A DNA stretch of 64,000 nt, from contig CAMQGK010000514.1 of assembly GCA_947000775.1 (NCBI GenBank), forward strand, positions 4,676,501 through 4,740,500, in the 5' to 3' direction. Below the pieces are notes generated by a model. That model was not told where the DNA came from, ran no database searches, and was given only the letters and a program-made list of their open reading frames with translations. Made by a program: the position numbers and the translations under genes. The DNA is from Pterois miles (taxonomy: Eukaryota > Chordata > Actinopteri > Perciformes > Scorpaenidae). Positions 12,500 through 25,442 of the stretch are shown here, piece after piece (position 1 is the stretch's first letter; the number at the start of each line of letters is the position of its first letter).

Positions 12500-13375
12500 T
12501 ACCGAGGGCCTCCGTGAAGAGCTTTTCTTTCACTCGCACAGAGATCTTCTGCATTTACTTCTTTCTCATCCAATCCACCCAAACGGCGCACCGGGAGAAA
12601 TACAACCTGGATACTTGTTCAAATAAGAAAGCGCGAAGCGCTAGTGACATTTTTTTCCTCACAAATCGTAAAAAAGAGGGAACACTGAAGCTATTTATCC
12701 GGCCTGCTGGCCTCTATCAAGCATAGGACTGGTTCTGGTTTAAGCTATATCTTATTATTTCGCATGTAGCCTTTGGCAACTATTTATTTGTCTATTTAAA
12801 TTAACTTATTTGTTCTGTATTTATTTATTTGGCACATGCAGACCTCGCCTTTATTGTTGCAGGGCTTCAGTGGCATTTGCTTGGTGACTGGCGGTTTTTG
12901 AAGACAAATTCTGTGGATACTTTGAAATACAAAACTAGGTTGCAGATCCCTTTTCCACCTGCTGCACAGCATGCAACTCTGAGGAGCCAAAGGGATGCAA
13001 AGTGGACATGCACACACAAGACACCTGGAGGTTTAAGAGAACATGAAAGATTCAACTGAAGAGAGAAGGAAAGTGATTTCAGGACAACACAGAAGAGGAC
13101 TTGACTGCATGTGATGTCCAAGACAAAAAAATAAGGGAAACACTATAAATTAAGACATGGAAACTGACTTAACTATAATCTGTTAAATAGGATGTTTTGT
13201 GTAGCGGAAGCACTCTTGTTCCCATTTGGTCAGTTTGTGATAAATTATGTTTCCAAAATTCTGTCTGTGCTTATTATCAAATTATGACTTTCTTAAATGT
13301 TTGAACCATTTTGTTTCATGGACATGTTTATATCAATTAAGTGTAAATGATCAAATAAAAATCATTTTCAATTAT
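12500..13375 (+). other. otp 3' UTR
   Basis: Runs from the stop codon to just past the AATAAA at 13354. It is AT-rich with no long repeat; the short open frames within it are not protein-like. Confidence 0.6.
13354..13359 (+). terminator. otp poly(A) signal AATAAA
   Basis: Canonical hexamer in TCAAATAAAAATC, 855 bases after the otp stop codon. It is the first canonical hexamer I found downstream on this strand. Confidence 0.6.
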
Positions 13376-16300
13376 GTCACATCATGAATCAACCCTCCTT
13401 TCTTTAAGTCCTGTAAAAAAACATCTTCAAAAATAGAGCAGCTCTGTTTTCCGCTTTTTAAGGAAATCCAAATGATTTTAACGTTTTTTTTTTTTAACTT
13501 CAAAAGCAGACAAATTGCCCAAACTCAGAAGAGAATATGCAATCCTTTGTGTTTAATCTATGGCATCATGTGTCAGATGAGTGACCTCATGCAGTCAGTG
13601 AGGACATGATGATGACTTCTGCAGCAAAGATGGTGGAAATCAATTTCAAAGCTCAAAATAAAACGCACTAAACAAATAAAGTGACATTTAAGAAGTGAAA
13701 GTATTTTGTTCTTTTGTAACAGGGCTTTAGGCAGAATTGCAAACATCTGGGCAGTTGTGGAAAGCAAATATGTGTATTAAATTGCATATTGTGTGCTTTT
13801 TAATACTTCTACTCACATTTCAGAAGGAAACACTTTTTTACTTTGCAGATTTACATTTTAAACATATGAGCAGTTTATAAATTATGCATAAATGGTGCGT
13901 TGTTAAAGGTTAAACCAAAGTAGTCAAAATTAGCTCCACAGCAACTAGCTGCAACTTTAAAATGCTGATTAATGCCACCATAGTGACAATCCAACAGTAC
14001 GTAATAATAGCACCCTGAAACGAGATATTTTGAATCATGAGTACTTTTGCAGTTGATATTTTAAGTCCATTTTGATGATAATACTTCTGTACTTTCACCT
14101 ATATTTTTAATGCATTACTTTTAGTTGTAATGGAGTATTTTTACACAGTGGTACTGCTACTTTTGCTTCACTGGTCCTATTTAATACAGTGTTGGCTCCT
14201 GCAGAATATAATCCAACCAGTCTCCCTGTAAATGACCACACCGGTTTACAGAACTAAGAAAATGCAATCATGCATTTCTTTTCTTTAGGTGGACACAGAT
14301 CTCTTCCAATAGCTGGAGTGTAACCAGAAAAAAACTGTATGTCATCAAGGAGCATCTCCACACAAAACGCTCAATTCCCAATTAATTATTTAGGCAAGAT
14401 CAGAGGTGTCAAACTCAATCTCAGTATGGGCCAACCTGACAAATTAGCAGAGGACCCAAAGGTGCTGTTCTTCATTTTATTATCTTTTAGCTGAAAACAC
14501 AAAATAATAATCCCAAACCTGTTTAATATAAAGCCTAAAACCAGAGAATTGAAAACTTCTACATTGTATAATCAGCTGATTTCAAACCCTAACATGAAGC
14601 TATGAAATAATCAATCCTATGTTTGACAAAGATCTTGATGATATTTCCACAGCTTATACATTATTAATAAAACAATGACTTTGTTCATATAATAGCTGAA
14701 GGTGGATTCAGACATGAGGGCGTCACCTGAAAGCTCTCTTATTGTTCATAACTTCACATAACTTCCAGCGCTCTCTTCACAGCGGTTTAGTTAGTTTAGT
14801 TTATTTCTCTTGTTGAATTCTTCTTTTCAGGCTGGATCCACGAGGTGACACATATACGCCCACATACCTCGGCTTTAAATGCAGATCTTTCTGCTAATTT
14901 TTGATTTTCTGTCACTAAAGTCAGAGACAGGAATAGGTCTCTGACAGCTGCACAAAATGGCCATCAGTCACACCATCTTATTATCTTTTCTAATTATTTT
15001 TCTTCATTGCTTTATTTTTTTCTGTTTCAGTTTTAATTTTTTTGCATTTCAGATAACTTGACAGGAATGTGTCGCTGACATTCAGCACAGACGTTGTGTT
15101 TTCTGTGTAGTGATGCCACTGGAGCCAGTGTGGCTGGAGACTGAGTTTGAAGATGATTTAAAGAAAGAAAGAGCTGAACCCTCCAGACCTCTGTAGCTCA
15201 CTGCTCATCTCTGCTGCAGGATGGCAGCTGGAGGCTACACTAGCCACTGCTAGCATAACACACCTGAACAAAGCTGTTGGTGGGCAAGTTGCATTATGGG
15301 TAATGTAGGCGCCAGGTTTTGTGTGGAATGTGTAGAATAAAAAGAGATTTTGGCACTTTAAAAAATGGCCCATCATGAGTCCAGCACTGTTATAGACGCT
15401 GGTGGACGACAGTTGTATGTCAGCTTTAAAGGACCAGTGTGTAACATTTAGGGCGATCTATTGATCTTGATAGACGTCCCAAATCCTACACACTTCACCT
15501 TTAAGACTTACTGTAAACTGTTCCCATCTGTGTGCCACGCAGACTATGTTAGCCATACTTTAGGTTTTCCCTTTCATTTGTAAGCTTTGAGAGGTCAAAG
15601 GTCACATTAGCTGATGTGTTTATGCTGCACTATTATGTTATCTTTCTATTTTGACCTGTGAACAACTGTGGTTTGTTTATGCATCTCATCTTTACAGTGG
15701 ACAATTATTTGAATTTGCTTGTCCTGCAACTGGATCCCAGCCGTTTTGTCACCGGTTCTACAAAAAGGCATCCAAACTACTTGATTAAGTTTAATAAAAA
15801 AAAAAAAAACATACTGGTTTGACTTAAAATCACTGAAACTGAAACAAAACACAACAAAGATGCATCAAAACTACTTGGTTAGGTTTAGGAAAAAAATCAT
15901 CATGTTTAAAAGGTGAACGCTGACGCTAGTTTCACAAACACCGGTATCCTGGACTAAAGTCTGGTGCTTGTTCACCAGTGCACCACCTCGACCTCATTAG
16001 AAACACATTCGTGCCACATCAGAAACAGCACACGTTTCCCTCTAAACATAATCCACTAGTCATTTACAATTTTATTTATTATATATAAAACTGTATTTTA
16101 AAACCAGCTTTATGTAGCAAAAACATATTTTATTTTCTGTCTTGTCTATCATCTTGGGACCACTCAGGTTTATCTTGTGACCCTGGAAGGGGTCTTGACC
16201 TCCATGTTGGAAACCACTGGTGCTTGTTAACCTACAGTAACTGTCAGAATTGTTTTTTTTTTTGACTCATTTTAGATTTCTATATAAAGTGCTGAAATAA

Positions 16301-16752
16301 TGTTAAATCCTTTGAAATGATCCAGTCTTCATGTACTACAAACATACTGTATGTTCAGGGCGTCCATGATGTCTGGATTATAATCACAAAGAAGAAGAGA
16401 CGGGGGGGTGGGGGGGATTTTTGTAGTCTAGCGACAGATGTGAAATAATATTACATAAATGTAATAATTTGTTTCACTATCACCCAGGTTAATTAGTTTG
16501 TGGAAATGGGTAACCTATTTCTCATTGGGTAATTTGTCACACACTGACGAGGTAGCCAATCAGTGACCCTGCTGTTGGTGGGATCATTTCTCCCAGAATG
16601 CTGTGCAGCGAGTGTGTCGCAGAAAATGTGAGAGGGAGCCAATGTTTACCTCCTATTTATTCCACACAAATAAATGAAATCAGTCAATAAACCATCCAAG
16701 GGTGAATATGGCTCTCTCTATCCCGGATTATGAATGAGAGCTCATTAATTTT

Positions 16753-16754
<2 letters not shown>
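13376..16754. other. otp-wdr41 intergenic, proximal part
   Basis: No gene is supported. About 13800-14160 is a reverse-oriented piece of the repeat seen at 3640-4740. About 15720-16010 is a decayed dispersed repeat also seen near 2160 and 20500. A G-rich run lies at 16402-16416. Unique sequence at about 16600-16750 has homeodomain-like cores and could be regulatory. Confidence 0.4.

Positions 16755-16793
<39 letters not shown>
16755..16793. repeat. (TG)n microsatellite
   Basis: About 19 uninterrupted TG units. Confidence 0.95.
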
Positions 16794-16796
<3 letters not shown>

Positions 16797-17316
16797 GGTG
16801 TGCATGCATGTGTTTGTGCATATGGTTATTGTGTTTGTGTCCACACGTTTGTATTATAGCAGAATATCTGGATGAAATTATGTGAATTTATATTTAGAAA
16901 TAAGCATCAGGATTCTTCATTATAAATCAATTATTTTGAAAGGTCCACGTTTTTATGATAAATGGTTGTTTAATTTTATTATTTATATTATTTAATTTTA
17001 CCATTATATTGTCCCTTTATGTTTACATATGATATATTTATTACTTCTCCCTTTGCATTTATACATTTACATTTACTATATTTCTGATTACATTCAGTTT
17101 ATTCATTACTGTACCACAAATACTGTAGCATTTTATTTTATTTTATTATATTCTATTTGATCACTATATTTGAATTCCAGGTTATGTTTTTTATTTGCTT
17201 GATTTTATCTTATACATATTTTAATGAGAACCGTGGAGATATACATTTCCATTGCCAACTGATTGTGCATAATTGGGAAATTTGGGAAATTCAATGTACA
17301 CTTTCTTGCCCAGAGT

Positions 17317-17400
17317 TTGATGATACGATTGATGCCACTCTCATGTCTGTATGCTAATTAGCTTAGCTTAGCTTAGCTTAGCTTAGCATAAAGGGATCTC
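17317..17400. repeat. Dispersed fish repeat with TTAGC iterations
   Basis: GCCACTCTCATGTCTGTATG is followed by four to five iterations of CTTAG and then CATAAAG. The same wording, less iterated, occurs at 36713-36830 (GTTAGCTTAGCGTAGCATAAAG), so both are copies of one interspersed element. Confidence 0.5.
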
Positions 17401-17556
17401 TTCAGGGCCAGTTGGGAGAGTAGGGACAGGTAAAGCAACCAAAAAACTATTTTAACATACCGTACATATGGGGATGTGAGCATTGTTTTAAGAGAGACTT
17501 AAAAATGTGAACCTAACCTTTAGTAACAGCTGTAATGCTAACATGATTGTCTGCCC

Positions 17557-17930
17557 TTAAATCAGCCTGTGAGGAAAAAGAGAAATTGATCTCTGAGATG
17601 AGTTTGGGTCACACATCTCATCATTTATTAATACAGAAAAAAATATCCAGGGGTAGAGGTATGTTGGTGGTTTCACTTCCAAATTCATGAGAAGTTTAAT
17701 TTTATTTGACAGGCCGAGTCTGGGAGTGTCTTGGTGATTGTTATGCCAGATGGCGGCAAGAAAATCCCATTTGAAGGTTTTATTAATTTTCGTTAAAATG
17801 GAGTGGTTCGCCGATGCTGTCTTTGCTCGCTCGCTGACGAGGCTGACTGACATCTCGCTGCTCCCTCCATTTGTCATTGTTTGAAAAGGTCTTAATTGTA
17901 TTACATGCAAATGAAGAGATTTGATTTTTG
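17557..17930. promoter_or_regulatory. Candidate conserved enhancer downstream of otp
   Basis: About 370 bases of unique sequence containing a perfect POU octamer, ATGCAAAT (17905-17912), plus TCTTAATTGTA, TTTATTAATTTTCG and ATCATTTATTAATAC. A minus-strand frame is open through much of it, but its translation resembles no protein I know. Composition and position about 5 kb past otp suggest a developmental enhancer; this is inference. Confidence 0.35.
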
Positions 17931-20099
17931 CCCATTATCTATTCATAAGAGAAAATGAACAGAACATTAGTGGGTCACCAAATGAGGGAGGAAGGAAGGA
18001 GGAGGAGGAGGAGGGAGAGACAGGCAGCAGTGATCAGTGAGACAGAGAGGAAGATGATACAGAGGAGAAGTGGCAGCTTTATGTCGCTGAGCTGTGTGTC
18101 TTCTAACTTTGAGGGTTGTATGAAAGCAATCCTTCCATCTTCATGTCTAAAGCGTTCGACTGCATGTGTGTATGTAATAGGTCAAGGCTGATAATTAACC
18201 TCTGATGACTGAAACACAGCAATTACAGTCAGACTCATGTGACAAATCAAAGTGACAAGCTTGAATACACTCAGACATCCTACCTGGTCATCCTCAGACC
18301 CTCTGGATCATGTGCCATATATATTATCATCTCATCCACATGTGCTGTTTTAATTAGGTCTTATGGCACCATTATGGTTTGAAGGATCAATAAGAAAAAA
18401 AAATATTTTTCTGTGAGCTACTTTCTATGAAAAAAATAGTCATAATGAAAATACTTGACAGTGAGGCCTGTTGATTATCTAGTAAAACAGCCCAGTCGCC
18501 AGCAAAAAATGTCGATGCTGGACGTTTCTGCAAACCAGATATATGTTGAATGTCGATGTTTCTGCATCCGGTCAGAACGAGTGACGTAGTTTAAATGGTA
18601 AAAAGATGCATCTGGTGGGGGGAGGGGTGGATGGGTCCAACTTTACAAAATGATTTTAACCCCAACCATGTAGTTATTTCCTAAACCTAACTGTTTTTGT
18701 TATGTTGCATTTTTGTTATGTTGCATTGTTACGTTACATTAGCACAAAAAATCAGCTGTCAGTGCGTCAGAGTGCTGACTTGACTGTGACTTGATCCAAA
18801 CTGACTGTGACTATCATAAAGTGGGCATGTCTGTAAAGGGGAGACTGGTGGGGACCCAGAGAACCCATTTACATTCACACATCTGGAGGTCAGAGGTCAA
18901 GGGACTCCTTTGAAAATGGCCGTGACAGTTTGGCTTTCACAATATTTAATGTCCTGTGAGTTTGGAACAGTATTTAGCCTCCTTGGTGGTATGCTAGTAG
19001 TTTTGATGACAGTATTTTCACTCTAGCTTTTATACTGAGTCTGATACAACCAAAAACATTGCAAGTTGCATTAATGTGTTAAAGAAATAACTGACATTAA
19101 AACAAATTTGTGTTACCTTTGACAGGCCTATTCAGAGGGCATCTGTATGGCCCAAACCGCCAATTAACTGATCCTATTAACAAATAGAGTCTGTGAGGTC
19201 AAAACCTTCATCTGTGCCATAGAGCTTCACTACTATGAGCACAGACACTGTAGTTTATTTGGTTCAATCTGACATACAACTTCTGTGAATACTCACTGTT
19301 AGACCAGATGTGTGTTAATCCGCAGCCACAGGCCACATATTTTTGATTAATTTTTAGACTTAAAAAAAACAGAAATGTTATATTTGCAACCTGATTTTTA
19401 AAGACTTTTGTGGAATAAGTAGAGATGGGATGAGGAAGTAGGGAACTATTGAGTATATTAGTATTGTTAACATATAAGTCATACTTCTGTAAAGAAACAT
19501 GAACCATGGAGGAATCCTGGTGTACATGTTCAGCTGTGAACTTGTGATGGTGCTACCTGGCGTGTTGAGGTCTGGCGGAGAGGCCACGTCGCCAGGTAAA
19601 GCAGAACGCAGTGAAAGCCTGATGAAGAGGGACAGTGAAGTGTGTTGGTCAAGAATGAGACTCTCTCTTCTACAACACCCCTCTGAGCAGCCTGTTATTG
19701 AATGCTGCTGTTGGCCCCATTGTTAAATCACAGCTTAATTCCTTTTCCATCATCATAACCATTTGTTTTCCTTACAGGGTGGAGATTAGATAGCGCAGGA
19801 AGAGGCAGCAGACTTTTTGCTTTGCTCTGGTGTTTAGTGCTGGGAGTGTCTGGTGGCCATCGCATCATGACTTCACCTCTTAGCTGATTCCTGCCATTGG
19901 TCATATTTGACACCTCGTCTGCACCAGGCCCAAACTCTGCACTCAGGAGCCACTTACTTTTCCCTCCCATTTCTTCCCAGTGAACTCCTGAATCTCTATC
20001 TCTACATACCTGTCTGTGTTCACCTGATTTTTCACCCTATTATAAGGTGATTTCCTGGCACCATCCTACCCTGATCACATTTTACACCACTTTGGTCTG
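17931..20099. other. Intergenic, no gene seen
   Basis: Apart from the MITE-like copy at 18780-19130, no gene or element is recognised. A purine-rich (GGA) stretch is near 17985-18015 and a G-rich run (TGGGGGGAGGGGTGGATGGG) near 18615. Frames at 19499-19726 and 19728-19970 look random. Confidence 0.35.
18780..19130. mobile_element. MITE-like repeat, family of 26864-27401
   Basis: Shares GGTCAAGGGACTCCTTTGAA, AATGGCCGTGACA, TTTAGCCTCCTTG and the terminal CTTTGACAGGCCTA with the intact copy in wdr41 intron 1. The left end is not recognisable, so it is truncated or diverged. Confidence 0.55.
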
Positions 20100-21950
20100 G
20101 AAATGCTTCAACAACGGATTTAATGGATTACCATTAAATCTGCGCAATCTGTGCAAACATTCACTGAGCCCAGAGGATGAATCCTCATGATTTTGGTGAT
20201 TGGTGACATCTCATATCCTTCACTTATTCTGTGAAGTATTTCAACATGGACTGGATGGATTGGTACATAGTTTGAAAAGCTATTCTTGGTCCCCAGATGA
20301 TGTAAAGAATTTTTTTAGCCTCTAGAGCCACCATGAGGTTGACATTTGTGGTTTTGAGTGGGATGACAGTGTCTGTTGGTTGATTGGTCCACCATGTTGG
20401 TCCAGACTGAAATATGTGTTCTCATCCCAGTTCATCATATACAGACGCTTCGTCAGACCCCTCAGCATCACTCTTTTCAATCGCAGTAAACACATACTTA
20501 ATGTTGTGAATTAAACAAAACCACTTGCTTAGGTTCAGACAACAACACCACTACAGGTAGGTTCAGGAAAAAAACACACAAGTGGGTTTAAAACTACTAC
20601 GTTTGTACAGTGAAGGTGAACATGGGATGTGAACAAAAAGCTGATTGTAACATGACGCACAGGACATCCGCCCACCTGCCATGTGTCTTCCCGCTCTTTA
20701 AACGACGTCACCACAGCACTTTCTCTGAGTGTTTACTGTTGAAGCAGATGGGTTAATAGTTAATGGAAAGCTTGGTGAATCTCTAAAAGATGCCTTGTGC
20801 GTATCGAAAGCCGACAGCGGCGACAAAGCACCTGATGACCTGAGAACGAGAATGGGCTGAAATACCTCAACAATTATTGGAGGAATGTCCATTACATTTT
20901 GTGCAGACATTCACTATCCTCAGAGGATAAATCCTAATGACTTTAATAATCCCCAGACCTTCCCATCTAGTGAAATATATCAACAACTGTTAGATGGATT
21001 GCCATGAAACTTGGTGCAGACATTCATGTCGCCCTCAGACTGAGCTATAGTAACTTAAGGTGATTCTCTGACATTTCATCTAGCACCATCATCAGGTCAA
21101 AATGTTAATTTGTCAAATACTTAAGTTTATGACTGAATACAGTGCTCTGTGGATGATGTGTTTTTGTAGACCAACCAGAAAGTTAGCGTCGCTCTGGTTC
21201 CCTTGACTACAGTCCAATGGTATTTATCCATTGGTTTATTGCAGGAATTAAGCTCTGTGGCAAACAAAGGTTTATGATACTTACATTTGTTCAGCAAGAT
21301 AATCTCTGCAAATGAACGCTTCTTATACGATTTTTGAAGAGTGAATGCAATCGGCAGAAGTAAAGAAGTGAAGTTGCGTGACAGCGAGTAAACACAACAA
21401 AGCTGTTAAAGGCAGACGAGTCGGTGTGATGACGTTGAGTCGTCTCATCCGGGTACTTGTTTGAAGACGCATAAAGGCTTCAAAATTCAGTTCACAGTGG
21501 GATATTTACTGATGCATCTTATGTCTCAGAATAAAACATTGAAATCTCTTCGGCTTGTGTTAACCACAGACTTTATTTCAGGCATCTAACTAAAACCTCA
21601 TTGACAGAAAAAAAACCCACTGACCTCCAGATGAGGAAACTGGAAGTGCTAAAATATTAACTCATTTCCAGGTTTTAGGACTCATTCCTGCAGCTTTCTA
21701 TACCTGCAAAACTCAAGACATTTCCATCAGCCTCAGGTGTGATCAGTGATAAGTAATAAATGTTAACACACTAAACAAAGACTAAATCTAAGATGATGAT
21801 CATGGGAAACATGCTTAATATCAGCATGTCTACCAACTTTTTATGATCATGTTGTCATGCTGACATGAGCATTGACCTCAGAGCATCACTATTCCTGACG
21901 TACAGCCTCACAGAGCTGCTATGGCTGTAGTTTGTACATCTTTTGCATTA
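20100..21950. repeat. Old interspersed repeat, fragmented and interrupted
   Basis: Pieces at about 20100-20345, 20860-21133 and 21703-21950 carry phrases very common in fish genomes: ATGGATTGCCATGAAACTTG, GTGCAGACATTCATGTC, ATCTAGCACCATCATCAGG, and later ACATTTCCATCAGCCTCAG and TACAGCCTCACAGAGCTGCT. The second and third pieces are consecutive parts of one element, split by about 570 bases (21134-21702) of another repeat-like sequence. Related words also occur at about 600-720. Confidence 0.5.
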
Positions 21951-22354
21951 ATAATATACTGATTCAAAACCCGTCTCTAGAGTCCACGTCTGACCTATTC
22001 CTTCAGATATCTGACAGATGGTTAAACAAACAGAGCATCACCCATCCCCAAATCTAAAACCCATTCACTCCCCCTCAGCCAATCCCTCTCCCTAACCCTC
22101 ATCCTCTCTCTAGCTGCCCTTGAGCTTTTCTATTACCACATGGAAAGCACCTCGCAGCCCCTGACAAGCGCGGCGGATCGACACTAAATCAGAAATCAGT
22201 GCCAGCCGCAGATCTGAGCCACCATGAAGGTCACAGGCCCTACACTGCGTGTCGTCTCAATCGGGGGAGCAGGAGTAGACACAGCTAGGGTGATGTGTGA
22301 CTGTGTGTGGCTCGTATGTGTGTATCTTTGTGTTAACAGGGGAGACACCACCGA

Positions 22355-22382
22355 GAGGAGGAGGAGGAGGAGGAGGAGGAGG
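22355..22382. repeat. (GAG)n microsatellite
   Basis: About nine GAG/GGA trinucleotides in a row. Confidence 0.85.
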
Positions 22383-23059
22383 AATATATGGAGGGAGGGC
22401 AGGTCAACATTAATGCAGAAGTGAAGGAGGGAAATAAAAGGAAGTAGGAACAACTGTAGGCTGTAGTGTTGAAATCATACAAGAGACTCAATCAAATGAT
22501 TTGATACTGTCCCTCGGGTGTTTATATATAATTCAGATAAATGAAAAGGGAAACATTTGGCAGAAATACTTGGTTTTCTTTGGCTAAACACTTTCCTCTG
22601 ATGTTATGGGATTATTACACACTGCCATCTAGCTGTAAAAAAGAAAACGACACTCAAAATGTGTTTAGTTGGTTGTTTCATTTCAAACTTTTGAAAACAT
22701 ATATTTTTAGGATGGCATTCTTATAAGGTCCCAGTGTTATATGTCTATATATGTATATGCATTTTTTTATATGCTTATGTTTGGTGAAGCATGTGTACAG
22801 AGTGTGTGTGTATATACAGTATGTATGTATACACTTGTTAGTATATGCATACTGTATATACATTCTGATGTTTTTATCACCTTGTGCTACCATTTTACTA
22901 CATTATTATTATTGATATGTTATGTTTTATGCTTTTTTAAAACTGTATTTATCTGATTTTATTATCTTGTGAAGCACTTGGTATCATCTGTTTCATAATG
23001 ATGATGAATTATTGATGATGATGATGAAGAATTATAGATGAATGATTGTTATTGTTATT

Positions 23060-23066
23060 GTTATTG

Positions 23067-23127
<61 letters not shown>
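23060..23127. repeat. (ATT)n microsatellite
   Basis: More than 18 TTA units, preceded by (TTATTG)n variants from 23047. Confidence 0.95.
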
Positions 23128-23446
23128 GTCTCAGTGCAGATTAATGTAGGTGAAATGTAGGTGATGGCAGAAAACTGTTTTCACACTCATCTACTGAAAA
23201 GGGGAAGTTTCCCTGCACTCACCCAAACCCCTGTATGTATATTGCCAGTCGTGATTAAATCAATATTCAATTTACACGTGATGTGCAAACTTGAAAATCC
23301 CTGTGCACATGTGCAGGCCTTTAAATTGTTTTATAACAACGTATACATTATAAATAGATGCATTATGAGCATGCAAATGTCCTAATGACACCTCTAAAGA
23401 ATATATTCAGTGTTTATAACTAATATTCCTCCTGAAGTCTCTTATG

Positions 23447-24051
23447 GTTGCTAGCTTGACAAATTCTATCATGCAGTTCCTGTCTGGGACCACTGGAGGG
23501 CATTAAACGTGATTTTTTTTTTAAAGGTCAATTTAGCAAAAAAATGTTTTTATTAACAGTTGTTTAACCTGAATAGTGTATATATTTGTGAGCATTAGCA
23601 GTTCCTGAGTCTACCTCTGTATTACTGCCAGGAGATGTTGATCTGTGTATATTTAAAATTACGTGTGTTTCTCCTTATATTTGTCATGTTATTGCCTATG
23701 GTCAATTACTGCCTGTGTACGTTGCGGGTTTTATTTTGAAATATCTTACCGGAAGTGTGACTGTCTGCATTAACGGTTTTTAACTAATTTAACAGTTCCT
23801 CGCTGTGACCACAAGAGGGCAGCAAACACTCATGATTTTAAATACACGGATCAACATCTCCTAACATCGAGGTAGACTCAGGAACTGTTAATGCTTAAAA
23901 AATAAACACATTATTCAGGTTAAATAGCTGCTAAATAAAAAAATAACCTGTTGTTAACTTGATCTGTGTATTTAAAATCACGAGTTTTAACGCCCTCCAG
24001 TGGTCACACTGCATCATAGGATTTGTCAAGCTAACACCACTGTAGACTTTA
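23447..24051. repeat. Large imperfect inverted repeat (foldback structure)
   Basis: The left arm (about 23447-23672) and right arm (about 23817-24051) are reverse complements along most of their length. Matching landmarks in order are GCTAGCTTGACAAATTCTAT with GTTAGCTTGACAAATCCTAT, GACCACTGGAGGGC in both, TTTAACCTGAATA in both, CAGTTCCTGAGTCTACCTC in both, and AGGAGATGTTGATC in both. The spacer is about 145 bases. This is either a foldback-type transposable element or an inverted duplication. There is no coding content. Confidence 0.7.
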
Positions 24052-24469
24052 CTCATATCAATACAGGTTTATATTCTTTAGTGGTATCAATAATACACTT
24101 ATATATTCATACAGCATCTGTATTTATAAAGTATATTTTGTCATAAAACAACTTGAAGCCCTTCATGTGTACCTCGACGAATTTTATATTGCAGTGCTTC
24201 ACAGTGGCCACGAGAGGGCAGTAAAAATGTCTTTGCTTTGTACAACCTTTTGTTTTGCATTTTACCACAGAATTAGCAGCAGTGACTTATTGTTAATCGC
24301 TCACAGACAAAACTGGCATCAGTATTTGCATTTTCATATATTATCACACATATATTCATATATTATTTGTCAACAAGGGAGTCGAATTTTAATAATTTTT
24401 GACTAGGTATTTATACTTTTTTGTGGAAAAGGTCTATTTAAAACATGTGCATATAATACAAATATTCTA

Positions 24470-24615
24470 TACTATATATAACATATTATATATGATATGT
24501 TATAACACTTGTATGTATATAACATATCATATATATATATATTATATATGATATGTTATATACAGTATATATAATAAATGTATATATATATAATACAGTA
24601 TCTATAATTATATAT
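24470..24615. repeat. AT-rich palindromic tract
   Basis: The arms ATATATGATATGTTATA (24488-24504) and TATAACATATCATATAT (24518-24534) are perfect 17-bp reverse complements with a 13-base loop. Another copy of the left arm follows near 24543, so alternative hairpins are possible. Confidence 0.75.
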
Positions 24616-24896
24616 ATTAATTATCTTTAAGGAAAACATTCTGAACAAATATAATATAATAAATGCAACGCGTGGTACAGCAATCCTAATATTTCCAACC
24701 AAAAAAATGGAGATATGGTTTGGGAAACTCAAAGTCGGATACATTTCTTAATAAACACAGGATTGTTTAGTATACATTTAAAATCTTTTAAAATTAAGTT
24801 CATTTATTTATTTATTTATTTATTTATTATTGTTGTTGTTTTTCTTCATATTTTTATTCTTCGAATTATTTTATTGTCAGCGTCATTGTCATTTCA

Positions 24897-24981
24897 TTAA
24901 TTTTTAATTTTTAATTTTTAATTTTTAATTTTTAATTTTTAATTTTTAAGTTTTTAATTTTTAATTTTTAATTTTTAATTT
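24897..24981. repeat. (AATTTTT)n tandem repeat
   Basis: About 12 copies of a 7-bp unit with one G substitution near 24950, ending about 460 bases upstream of the wdr41 start codon. A short (TTTA)n run precedes it at about 24803-24830. Confidence 0.9.
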
Positions 24982-25442
24982 ACACACTGGTACTAATACT
25001 CCGGTACGGTAGGTGGCGCTATGCACCAACCCGCCAAAAATGCAAAGAAGAAGAAGCGGAAGTGTCCATCGAAAGCTTCCGTAGTTTGAGTCACATGAAT
25101 TGTTTGTTGTGGTCGTGACAAAACTAATATCTAGCTAGCATACAAACGACAGCGTTAACGTTACGTTACGTAAGTGAAGCTCTCCGGTCGACAAAGCGAA
25201 GCACGTTACATCTTAAAGTCGTGTCACAAAGTTGATAAATAAAAAGGACGTTATTTGGTGTCATTAAGCGGAAGCGTCTTCGGTTTCTCTGTTTACGCTA
25301 ATGAGTGGTAAGATGCACTGAAATGTTAGCTTGTTTGTCGTGATTTCCGCTAACACGGTGACGTGTTTTTGGTTCACATTCAGATAAATGTGTAAACAGA
25401 AGTCATTCTATCCTCTTCAGCAAACGTTAGCCGGTAAAAACG

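Noticed and set aside
17557..17910. 117-codon minus-strand frame as a gene
   Set aside because: No recognisable domain, splice context or codon pattern; the block reads better as regulatory sequence.
22196..22453. Frames around the GAG repeat as a small secreted protein
   Set aside because: The leucine- or arginine-rich run comes from the (GAG)n microsatellite; no start context or homology is evident.
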